DNA of 64,000 bases from Ophiocordyceps camponoti-saundersi (nom. inval.) (Eukaryota > Ascomycota > Sordariomycetes > Hypocreales > Ophiocordycipitaceae). The position numbers were made by a program, and so were the translations under genes. The notes beneath the pieces are model-generated. The model did no database searches, had not been told where the DNA came from, and worked only from the letters and a program-made list of their open reading frames with translations. Shown in pieces: positions 56,414 through 64,000 of this stretch (within the stretch, counting starts at the first letter, position 1; each line of letters starts with the position of its first letter). The stretch spans positions 166,730 to 230,729 of the forward strand of contig PDHQ01000031.1 in NCBI GenBank assembly GCA_003339415.1, written 5' to 3'.

Positions 56414-56644
56414 ATGGCCGTCACACTCTCCTCCCTCGCCTACATCCTCTTCGCCTTCAGCTCCGTGGCCGTTGCCCTCCCCCAGGGACGAGGCGCGTCC
56501 GCGTTCGGCGCCGCGTCCAGTCGTCTTCTGGGATTCGGATCCGATCCCGTCATTCAGGAGGGTCTCGCTCGGGCGGCGAACGGTGGGAAGCCGCTCGACC
56601 CTTCCGTCGCCCTCTCGCAGATCGGCCGTCGCCCTACGGTTTAG
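56414..56644 (+). CDS. small secreted protein (76 aa)
   Basis: Intronless as read. MAVTLSSLAYILFAFSSVAVALPQGR is a typical signal peptide, with cleavage likely after VAVA or ALP. The mature part, about 55 residues, is cysteine-free and Gly/Ala/Ser-rich (GASAFGAASSRLLGFGSDP). There is no known domain. A TATA box lies upstream and an A-rich leader directly precedes the ATG. It opens the group of secreted genes at the right end of the window. Confidence 0.65.
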   Translation: MAVTLSSLAYILFAFSSVAVALPQGRGASAFGAASSRLLGFGSDPVIQEGLARAANGGKPLDPSVALSQIGRRPTV

Positions 56645-56772
56645 ACGGTGTACCAAACTTGAGACTTTTTGCTGGTAAGTTGAGCGGTTTTCCTCCTCCC
56701 CTTTTTCATCGCAGTTGGGGGCGGTTTGCTGATCATGGTTTTTTTGCCTGGGTTAGCAATGATCCGAGTTTG

Positions 56773-56814
<42 letters not shown>

Positions 56815-57665
56815 TTGGGTCATCGTATAGAGCTCTCTTCTTTCCCATGGCTTCGTCAAGACAACAGACTCCTGTATATAGTATATACATAGATGAACAT
56901 GTCGTGTTTTCCCCAGCATGCTGTCAAGTGAAACTAACAGCAGCTTATCTGTATAGAGGTAAGCTGTCTTTCCTCAAGGTAGATGATGTATGTATGTATG
57001 AGGTTGGCTTCCTGTTGCGGGTACGAGATAGAAAGCATCATGCAGGTCTCCTCCAGTTCAGCCTCTACTCAAGCCCTTGAACGTTGCTGCATCTCTGTTT
57101 AACTCTAGCATCCTTGTTGATCTTCCCAATCTCATCACCAATCCCGGCTGAAGCATCTCTACTACTCAAGAGAAACACATCGTCCTCGTCTGTGGCAAAT
57201 CGACATCCCCCAACAACATCAACTTCCCCCCCCAATCCGTTCCATCGGCGGCAAGAATCGTGCCATATGCGAGTCGCTACATGAAAGCTAACCATACACG
57301 CTACCACCGTCTTCACGGCCTCACACCTTTTCCAGCAACGATCGCCCTCCTCCGTCGAAGCTGAATTCTGCAGTGATCAACTAGTTGGACAACTCAACCA
57401 ACATTAGCGCAGAGAGAACTTCTATGATTCAACCGCATACGTCATCTTCGTATCTGCCGGCACAGCATGCCGGGCTCTCAACCTGCAGCGATCGGCGTGG
57501 ACGAGAACTATTGGAGATGCTCCGGGGCGAAGAGGCATAAAAAGGGGGGAGGTTCTTTTCACCTCCAGTTGATTCTCCTCTTTACTCACCATCGACATCA
57601 ACGGCGACACTCGTCAAATCACGCGGTGCAATATACTCTACCTCTTGCTTCGAGTCCGACACAGA
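56645..57665. other. intergenic region
   Basis: About 1 kb with a GA run (56781-56808). No gene seen. The region before 57666 includes a weak CATAAAAA box at 57537. Confidence 0.6.
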
Positions 57666-57910
57666 ATGAAGGCTGCTTTCGCTACCGTCGTTGCCTTCTT
57701 TGCGGCACTGGCCGTCGGTGATGTACGTCGTCTTCCTTTCGTTTATCTCCCCGCAGACGTCCATGTGTCTCCTTATGCTGACGATGGTCGGTTCAGTCTT
57801 GCTGGCAAGGCACGGAAGCCTGTCTTCGTCAGAAGAGCGAGTATTCCGAGTTCAAGGACTGTTGGCTCGCTACGTGTGCTGGCCTTCATGATGTTGTAAA
57901 GGAGCTTTGA
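57666..57910 (+). CDS. cysteine-rich small secreted peptide (56 aa), spliced
   Basis: Two exons, 57666-57722 and 57797-57910. Exon 1 encodes exactly a signal peptide, MKAAFATVVAFFAALAVGD. The intron has a strong GTACGT donor, a GCTGAC branch site and a GGTTCAG acceptor. Exon 2 encodes 37 residues with four Cys in a C-x6-C ... C-x4-C arrangement (SCWQGTEACL and DCWLATCAGL), ending VVKEL. Two amphipathic helical halves linked by two disulfides are plausible. The unspliced frame gives a Cys-free, implausible tail. Small Cys-rich secreted peptides act as effectors or antimicrobials in many fungi; here that is inference. It lies 210 bp from the end of the ADP-ribosyltransferase gene, which converges on it. 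Confidence 0.65.
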
Positions 57911-58120
57911 TCATCGGTCACGGCCATGATGATGATGATGATGGTCATGATGATAATGATACGGAGAAAAAACCTGCAACATCTCGACGGTATATTCAGT
58001 GATGAAATTGCAAATAGAGTACATAACAAATTTCTTCGATCATGACTTGATCTTGATGCCCGTCCATCGACTTTCCTCTCTGCCCACCAAATATACTCAA
58101 CCTCTTACACGTCTCCCCAG

Positions 58121-59413
58121 TCATACAAAAGCCATCCCTATCCCCTTTATAAGCGCCCTGCCGTTCTTCCTACTCTGACGCAACAGCTTCAGTCTCGGTC
58201 CGACTTTAGTCTCCGTCCTGGTCCTCCTAACTTGACCTCCGTCTGCGGCATCCGGTAGGAATTCTCCCTTCTTCGTAGGCTCTGGAGAACTCGACCGGTT
58301 GACTGCCTGCTTTCTCGAGAGTGATTCGCCCGAGCCTGACTTGTACTCGTTCTTCAGACCAACATCATCATCATCATCATCATCATCTCTGTCCTTGACA
58401 GAGTCCGTCAGCGACGGTCCGGGCCCGTCATTCGAAATCACGGCCAACGACGAGCCTGGACCTCCTTCGTTCCCAGTCCCGGGCATCCACGGCAAGGGCG
58501 TCATCCATCCCTCCTTGAAGATAGGTCTCGTCGTCTTCTTCTCCGCCTCCTTCCGATCCGAAGACGGAAGATCAGCAGACTCGACCCTCTGACGATGCCA
58601 ACTCCTTCGCGGACTGCCCCCCAAGAGCTCATCACCCTCTCCGACAGCCTTGCGAAAGAACCTCTCCAACTCAGCCGCAGCCGACTCCGCGTCCTGCCTC
58701 TCTTCCCTCCCGAGATCGGCGCCAAAGTCGCGAACGAATGAATCCTGCGTCGACAACCCGGTGCGTCCGACGTACAGCTTATCGAACTGGCTCTGCCTTC
58801 GCGAAGCCGTCTTCGAAAGGTAATGCTCGCTGAACCTCGGGTTAGGAACGAATCGGTCTGCGAACCTGGCTCTAAACTCTTCGCTCGTCAGAGACTCGTC
58901 GGCGTTCAAGTCGCCGGGCCCGAGTTCGAAATGGCCTTTGATCTGCTCGTTGGGGATCCCCTTGACAAAGGCAACCTCCTTCTGGGTCGAGGCGTACGAC
59001 CTCTCAAACTTCTCAATCGACCTCTCGACCTCGATCCCCTTGCTATCCGGAGCCATCTCGTAGACGTAGAAGATGGGCGTCTGCCCTTGAGCGCCAAACT
59101 TCATGGCGAGGTCGGGATCGCGGGTCGTGGAGACGAAGAGAGAGACGGCCTTGTTACGACCGCTTATGTGCTCCGTCAGGCTGCTTCCCCAACCCTTCTC
59201 CTCTGCCGTCAGCGGTTTCCTCGAGTTTCTGGTATAACCCTTTGACATCAGGCCTCCGCTCTCTGCCACCTGGTCTGGTGTTCGGCCATATTCGCCACGG
59301 AAGACGGAGGAATCGGACGGCGTCAACCTTTTGTGCCAGGAAACGGCATCGGCCAGAAAGAGGCAGCGGCAAAGGCCGGGGAAAAGCGTCAATAGTGTCG
59401 AGAATCTCTTCAT
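58121..59413 (-). CDS. secreted ADP-ribosyltransferase, enterotoxin-A-like
   Basis: Intronless, 430 aa from the ATG at 59413. The signal peptide is MKRFSTLLTLFPGLCRCLF and the next few residues. The catalytic fold of the cholera/heat-labile enterotoxin A group spans about residues 34-165: the NAD-site Arg39 in SVFRGEYGRTPDQV with the following SGGLMSKG, the Ser-Thr-Thr strand in SLFVSTTRDP (95-97), IFYVYEMAP, and the ARTT loop with catalytic Glu146 in STQKEVAFVKGIP. The first acid of the usual E-x-E is Gln144. The C-terminal half (about 230-430) is unrelated: charged, Gly/Pro/Ser repeats, an Asp run and a basic end. No B subunit is seen nearby. Such proteins are abundant in insect-pathogenic Hypocreales. 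A TATA box lies upstream. Confidence 0.85.
   Translation of the reverse strand: MKRFSTLLTLFPGLCRCLFLADAVSWHKRLTPSDSSVFRGEYGRTPDQVAESGGLMSKGYTRNSRKPLTAEEKGWGSSLTEHISGRNKAVSLFVSTTRDPDLAMKFGAQGQTPIFYVYEMAPDSKGIEVERSIEKFERSYASTQKEVAFVKGIPNEQIKGHFELGPGDLNADESLTSEEFRARFADRFVPNPRFSEHYLSKTASRRQSQFDKLYVGRTGLSTQDSFVRDFGADLGREERQDAESAAAELERFFRKAVGEGDELLGGSPRRSWHRQRVESADLPSSDRKEAEKKTTRPIFKEGWMTPLPWMPGTGNEGGPGSSLAVISNDGPGPSLTDSVKDRDDDDDDDDVGLKNEYKSGSGESLSRKQAVNRSSSPEPTKKGEFLPDAADGGQVRRTRTETKVGPRLKLLRQSRKNGRALIKGIGMAFV
58360..58387. repeat. (ATC)n repeat encoding poly-Asp
   Basis: An ATC trinucleotide run inside the ADP-ribosyltransferase gene, read as Asp codons on the minus strand. Confidence 0.85.
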
Positions 59414-59561
59414 TGGAACGCCGAGTGAGAGGTGAGGGTTATGGTTTGTCAGTCGACGACTGCTGTAAGGGACTGTGATAGAGGAGGGAGCATTAATCTT
59501 CTTCTCCTTTCCCAACTGCGCCCTCTCTTTTCTTTACAAGTGTCCTCTTTCCAAGGCTAAG

Positions 59562-59568
59562 ATTTATA
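59562..59568 (-). promoter_or_regulatory. TATA box, ADP-ribosyltransferase gene
   Basis: TATAAAT on the minus strand about 150 bp before the ATG at 59413. Confidence 0.6.
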
Positions 59569-60374
59569 TCCCGTCCCTTGACTTACATACACACATACAT
59601 ACATGTCCGTTTGTATATGGAGAGACGAGGCTTTCCCATCATGCTTCTTCTTCTTCTTCTTCATAATGGCTTCCCTCTCTCTCTCTCTCTCTCTTGTGTC
59701 TCTCTCTTCAACTTGAGATGAAGCTGAAAGGCCGCCCCCCCCCCGTTACTTTCTTTCACTCTGCGCCAAGCAGTGACCCCGAATGTTAGCAACGCAAGCA
59801 GACACAAGGACTCATGCCCAGGGTTGGCCTTGATCCACCTGTCTCTCAGCTTCTTTACGGCTTACTCCCTTGAGTTAAGCGGCGGTGTCGAGCCAAAAGC
59901 ATTAAATAACTCGCAGGAAAAGCCTACGTCACAGTCTTTGGCATCTGGGCAACGAGGACCATTAATATATCCTAAGGTGTCCTTGGCATAGTGGACTGGA
60001 TATAGACGTTATGTATGCATTTGCTTTAGCCTTTGTCTCACCCATACATACATAGATCCCATACACATACGTCGTATGTATGTAAGACTCTCGACCTATG
60101 TGGCATCCAAGGCTACAGTGTCGGTTGATATTAGTATTCATCTTACCCTACCTCGGTGCCTCAACTCGGTCGCTTCCACCCCAGCTTACTCCGTACCGGA
60201 TGAAACGCTAGACGACAAGACATGTTCAGCCTCCCAAGGCCTTCACCCTTAATAACCTGGACAAGGCAACATGATTCTTCCACGGGGGCCTCGGAGCCGT
60301 GGGAAAAACGGCCGATATAACTACAACCATGCCCTCCCCGGGAGAGAGAGAGACAACCTTTCCACAGCTTGCCG

Positions 60375-60380
60375 TATAAG
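60375..60380 (+). promoter_or_regulatory. TATA-like box, gene at 60431
   Basis: TATAAG, 51-56 bp before the ATG, close for a TATA box; another TATAAC lies at about 60316. Confidence 0.4.
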
Positions 60381-60430
60381 AATCCCTTGTCTCCCGATAG
60401 TCTGACTTGTCCAGCCTCCCCCATCACACC

Positions 60431-61729
60431 ATGACATCAAAGGCTTTCCTTGGTCTCGTCATCCCCTACTTCGCCTATTTCGGCATCGAACCTCGACAAG
60501 CTCGCTCCGTCGAAATCGCCGACATGGTAAGGGGCACCCCGCAGGGTAACAGGGGCATCGACGCCTGGAATCACCTGGCAGTCGACGACCAGTTTCCCTA
60601 CTCGGAGGCCCCTCTGTCCTCGGCCGAGGGCGCCCAAGACTTCATGAGGCTTGTGCCCGAGAGCGGACGCAAGTGTTTCCATCTTCGCTACACCCTGTTG
60701 GAAGACGGTCACACCGAGCTCGACATCGGAAAGGCCTACCTCGATCACGACTTTGGCGGTCCGGCCACCGTCTCGATATCGAGTTCCCATTCTCAGATAG
60801 ACAGCTCCAGGATCGGATGGAATAGAGAGGGCTCGTCCCAGATCGGAGGCACAATCTCCGCCTCTCTCTCGTCTAACCTTCTCGGCCTCGTCTCTGCCGG
60901 CTCGGCTTGGACCGTCTCCGGAAGCCACAAATGGGGCAGCGGAGAGAGCGGCGACTTGACCAAGACCCAAGAGGAGACCAAGACGGTTGCCTACCAGGTC
61001 ACCTGCCCCGAAGACTCGAGCTGCAAGGTCGTCACCTGGACGTATATAAAGACCACCAGAGGTCGCTGCGGTCGTATCCCCCTGGTCGAGCCGGATTGTG
61101 TAATGAGGTCGCACTCGGGATGGCCAAAGACCAGCGTCGTGGCCCTGGCCTCGTTAGAAGGGCCTTATAATCGTGCCTATTCCCCCTGGGCCGTGCCCAT
61201 AGCCAAGCACTACTGGCATATACCGGCTTATTGGCCTCCCCATAGTCTGCCGGAGAAGAACGGGTTGATAATGCATCACGATCATCCGGATCTGATCAAC
61301 AAGTACGAAGCACCCTGCAGCTTTTCCTATCCTCTCTACACCTCGGGCGGAAAGCCCGTCTCTACGCAGGACATGCTCATCTACAGGCGTGGCTACGACA
61401 ACTCGCCGCCTCCGACACCCAACGGCAGGTTCACGGCCATCGGTTGGAACTACGAGGAGAACGTGTGTGAGCTCGAAAACGACTGGACGTACACCGTCAG
61501 TCGGGAGGGGGCCTTTTACGGCCGCGTCGAGCCGAAGGAGTGGTTCCTTCAGAAGAGGAGGCCCAACTGGCCCTTGTTCCCCGATGGTCTGTACGACAAG
61601 TGTCGCTTTCTGGGCGATGCCGTCGACAACATCACAAAGGCCCTCTTCAAGAGGTCCGACGACGACGACGACTCTGACGAGTACCTGGATAAGGTCGTCG
61701 TACTGAGGGATGATCTGGGGAAGTTGTGA
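60431..61729 (+). CDS. secreted protein with aerolysin-like beta segment (tentative)
   Basis: Intronless, 432 aa. A hydrophobic start (MTSKAFLGLVIPYFAYFG) ends at a QARS cleavage-like site. Residues about 113-210 are long stretches of alternating polar and small residues (TISASLSSNLLGLVSAG, WTVSGSHKWGSGESGD, KTVAYQVT, VVTWTYIKTT), the pattern of the insertion hairpin and flanking strands in aerolysin/ETX-MTX2 beta-pore proteins. The flanks, rich in Trp, Tyr and Pro, are not recognised. A Lys-Arg site followed by an Asp run (KRSDDDDDSDE) near the end could be cut by a Kex2-type protease. It sits between an ADP-ribosyltransferase and a CAP-like protein. A pore-forming role is inference; a secreted orphan protein is the safe call. 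Confidence 0.7.
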   Translation: MTSKAFLGLVIPYFAYFGIEPRQARSVEIADMVRGTPQGNRGIDAWNHLAVDDQFPYSEAPLSSAEGAQDFMRLVPESGRKCFHLRYTLLEDGHTELDIGKAYLDHDFGGPATVSISSSHSQIDSSRIGWNREGSSQIGGTISASLSSNLLGLVSAGSAWTVSGSHKWGSGESGDLTKTQEETKTVAYQVTCPEDSSCKVVTWTYIKTTRGRCGRIPLVEPDCVMRSHSGWPKTSVVALASLEGPYNRAYSPWAVPIAKHYWHIPAYWPPHSLPEKNGLIMHHDHPDLINKYEAPCSFSYPLYTSGGKPVSTQDMLIYRRGYDNSPPPTPNGRFTAIGWNYEENVCELENDWTYTVSREGAFYGRVEPKEWFLQKRRPNWPLFPDGLYDKCRFLGDAVDNITKALFKRSDDDDDSDEYLDKVVVLRDDLGKL

Positions 61730-62499
61730 CGGAGGAGAAGGCGGAGGGAGAAGGGGTGCGTGCGTCTACGACAGATCAGCGGGTGCTTTTCTTTGTGGTG
61801 TGTATATGACTTATGAGCCAGGTAGAAGATCAAACAATATATGAATGCCTACCTATTTACATACCTGTCTCGAGCATAACCTTGTCAGGCCGGAGGATGA
61901 TGAAGAGGGCTAGACAACTCAGACAACTCCATGTACATATTTCACATGCATAAAACTACCTCCTCCTTGTCTGCATCTGGTCCCCCGGGGTAAGATGGGG
62001 TTTATATTCATGCGCTAGACGATCCCAAGTTGAATCAACTCCGACGATCATCTCAAGGTCATCATCATCATGACGGGGGAACCTTGGCCTCCCGCTTCGA
62101 AGATCAGGTTACATCCATGAAGTTGAGTTGAGGGGAAAACAAACTCGACATGTTCTTGTCCTATCCTCCTTGCTCTCTTTCGTCAACTTCCATCCTATCC
62201 GAGTTTATCTTGGGTTGTCAAGTAACAAAAAGCGTACATGTTTCCATCAGCTATCACTACAACGGTAACGACACAGCAGGTCGAGTGAGCGTGATACCCT
62301 TCCCTCCCTTGTTTCCACAACATGATGAGAGTCGAAGACGACGAGAAAGGGAAAAAACGAGCGTGATTTGATTGCCGAGCACTCTAGAAAGTCCTAGCTA
62401 AGAAAAGGAGTTCAAGGAAGAAGACAGAGAAGAAAGGAATGACAGAAGGAAAGAGGTAGGTGAATAAGAGGAGGAAGAAAAAGGAATCATCTCTCGGGT
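61730..62499. other. convergent intergenic spacer
   Basis: 770 bp between two convergent secreted-protein genes. A 73-codon open frame at 62150 lacks support. No gene called. Confidence 0.55.
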
Positions 62500-63660
62500 C
62501 TAGACCATCCCAGCCACCTTCAAGGGACCCAAGCTGCAGGTCCAGACGTCGTTGGCGTGTGCGCAGCCGATCTCGGTGAGGGTCGGGTCGGAGAGAGACT
62601 TGGCATGGCCCGTCTGACCTTGATAGTTCCACTTAATCTCGCCCTTGGGAGGATTCAGAGCGGCCTTACAAGCTGCGTCGATTCCCTTGAGGGTGGGAAT
62701 CTCGCAAAGCCAACCGGCGACAAAAGTCCATTCGAAGCTCGTCTTCAAGCCGGGTGCCATGACCTGTTCCTTGCCAGTCGAGTGATTGAGCTCAACAGGT
62801 CGATCCTGTGGTGTCTCCTGCCTGAAGCCCCAACTCTTCTTGCTGCCGATGAGGGCGTGGGCTTCGAGTTCGGACGACTGGGTCATCTTGGGCAGTCCCA
62901 TGATGACGCGCCATTGGTTGACGACGATGATGTAGTTGCTCAGATCCGACTTGCGGAAGGTGCCGGGTTTGACGGGCCCGAGGGTGGAATCGGTAGGCTT
63001 TGTCGTCTCGGCCGTTGCGATCTCGTTTTCCTCGGATTCGTTGGAATCTGCTCCCGCAGCGTTGGTCGTGTCTTGGCTGGATTCCTTCGTATCCTCCTCG
63101 ACATCATCTCCCTTGGACGGAGGAGACTCGGGGACGACCGGGTCGTTGTTAGCGGGAGGAGAAGACCCTTCAACATGTTGGTTCTGAACTATAGAAGAAG
63201 ACGGCTCGCCGGATTTCAAGGTGAAGGCTTGGGAGCCGTCAGCCACAGTGTCACTCTCTGCAACGGAAACCTGCTTCGCCTTGGGCTTGGCGACAGTAGC
63301 GTCGACCGGGGCGTTCCCGGTGGTGGTGAAAGACGAGCCGTCTTTGCTGGCTTTCTCGACTTTCACCGTCGTCTGAAAGTCGCCGCTGGCCGGAAGTCCC
63401 TCGGGCGGCATTTCAAACACGACCTTGGCCTTGACGCTCTCATCGAGTATCGACTTTCCCGTCTTCTCCCTCGATTGCTTATCGGCATCCTTCAATACCT
63501 CGTTGGTAAGTGTCTCATCGTTGTTGAGCTGGTCGAGGAGGTGGTCCTTGTTCACGACGTCTCTACCTCGCAACACCTTCGTCTTCTCGGAACCGGCCGG
63601 GAAGGGGACGGCGCTGGCCTGGAGGGAGAGACCCAGGGTGAAAAGGAGCGTGAGTTGCAT
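62500..63660 (-). CDS. secreted CAP/SCP-like protein with acidic N-terminal region
   Basis: Intronless, 386 aa. Signal peptide MQLTLLFTLGLSLQASA. Residues 20-235 are Ser/Thr/Asp/Glu/Pro-rich and probably disordered and glycosylated, with a possible RGR processing site. Residues about 240-385 fit the CAP (SCP/TAPS) fold: IIVVNQWRVIMGLPKM as the first helix, LNHSTGKEQVMAPG, FEWTFVAGWLCEIP, and the signature GHAKSLSDPTLTEIGCAHAN followed by VWTCSL. His293 and His352 could be the two CAP histidines. CAP proteins bind sterols or lipids or act in host contact. The long acidic arm is unusual for the family. Only weak TATA-like sequence lies upstream on this strand (63846-63851). Confidence 0.75.
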   Translation of the reverse strand: MQLTLLFTLGLSLQASAVPFPAGSEKTKVLRGRDVVNKDHLLDQLNNDETLTNEVLKDADKQSREKTGKSILDESVKAKVVFEMPPEGLPASGDFQTTVKVEKASKDGSSFTTTGNAPVDATVAKPKAKQVSVAESDTVADGSQAFTLKSGEPSSSIVQNQHVEGSSPPANNDPVVPESPPSKGDDVEEDTKESSQDTTNAAGADSNESEENEIATAETTKPTDSTLGPVKPGTFRKSDLSNYIIVVNQWRVIMGLPKMTQSSELEAHALIGSKKSWGFRQETPQDRPVELNHSTGKEQVMAPGLKTSFEWTFVAGWLCEIPTLKGIDAACKAALNPPKGEIKWNYQGQTGHAKSLSDPTLTEIGCAHANDVWTCSLGPLKVAGMV

Positions 63661-63888
63661 CTCGGACTATCTAGTTTGACCAACGAAGGGATAGAAAGAA
63701 AAGCTACAGACGAAGATGAAGAGAGGGTAGGGGGAAAAAAAAAGAAGGTGGGAACAAAAAGGGGGCGCGGCCTGGAGGAGTATAAAAGAGGGTTTCCATC
63801 CACACGACAACGCGTAGGGATGGGGGAAAGGGGAGATGAACACGTATTATACGGATGGATAGAGACTATTTGTTATTATCTCCTCTCT

Positions 63889-63936
<48 letters not shown>

Positions 63937-64000
63937 TTCCCCACCTCCACAAAGTGGGTGTGCAAGGGGGGGGAGAGGGGAGCGACGGGGGGAAGAGCTA
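63661..64000. other. right-edge flank
   Basis: Promoter of the CAP-like gene, a plus-strand TATAAAA at about 63780-63786, a 45-nt poly-C run (63890-63934) and the window end. No gene seen. Confidence 0.6.
63890..63934. repeat. poly-C tract
   Basis: 45 consecutive C residues, like those next to the N gaps. Confidence 0.9.

Larger units (their letters stand above)
59414..60430. other. divergent promoter region between two secreted-protein genes
   Basis: About 1 kb between the ADP-ribosyltransferase (minus) and the gene at 60431 (plus). It contains a TTC and CT run (59645-59706), CATA motifs (59584-59603, 60046-60052) and the TATA boxes listed. No gene seen. Confidence 0.55.

Noticed and set aside
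62150..62371. 73-codon frame between secreted genes
   Set aside because: Weak hydrophobic start, no Cys pattern or convincing splice product.

Overview
The window is nuclear DNA from a filamentous ascomycete. Genes carry short (45-170 nt) GT-AG introns with CTAAC/CTGAC-type branch sites. The gene content is fungal: a CHS7 chitin synthase chaperone, a PDR-type ABC pump, a fungal LYR/DUF1763-like protein and a DUF8035-like protein. A secreted cholera/heat-labile-enterotoxin-A-like ADP-ribosyltransferase next to other secreted proteins points to Hypocreales, most likely an insect-associated lineage such as Ophiocordyceps or Metarhizium. That placement is inferred from gene content, not from a search. 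Three short N gaps (4673-4682, 27345-27354, 44583-44590) sit in poly-C tracts, and the sequence after each gap looks like a degraded copy of the sequence before it.

Layout. 0-5.7 kb: DPH3, a small GPI-anchor-like protein, then about 4 kb of simple-sequence DNA with one gap. 5.7-15.3 kb: cytosolic leucyl-tRNA synthetase, a small mitochondrial membrane protein, AP-3 sigma, frataxin, a LYR-motif mitochondrial protein and a sugar transporter with a long ATG-free leader. 15.3-29 kb: CHS7, a family-16 methyltransferase, a PDR ABC transporter, and a secreted RNase-T1-like protein that lacks catalytic histidines. 29-53 kb: a coiled-coil protein, a leucine-rich repeat protein, a secreted orphan protein, a DUF8035-like protein, a fatty acid hydroxylase family protein, a glycine-rich secreted protein, a multispan membrane protein, an eight-exon hotdog thioesterase, the TFIIH subunit Tfb2, a proline-rich protein and an NRDE/TANGO2 protein. 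53-56.4 kb is gene-poor.

56.4-63.7 kb: an island where every recognised gene encodes a predicted secreted protein. It holds a 76-aa peptide, a spliced 56-aa four-cysteine peptide, the ADP-ribosyltransferase (with Q-x-E instead of E-x-E), a protein with an aerolysin-like alternating beta segment, and a CAP/SCP-like protein with a long acidic region. Most secreted genes are intronless or have one intron and carry TATA-like boxes, whereas housekeeping genes have several introns and pyrimidine-rich leaders.

The housekeeping genes do not form one pathway. Frataxin, the LYR protein and the small mitochondrial protein form a compact mitochondrial group, and LeuRS/small mitochondrial protein, AP-3 sigma/frataxin and thioesterase/TFB2 are head-to-head pairs. 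Exon structures were read by eye from splice signals, reading frame and family conservation; none was tested against transcripts.
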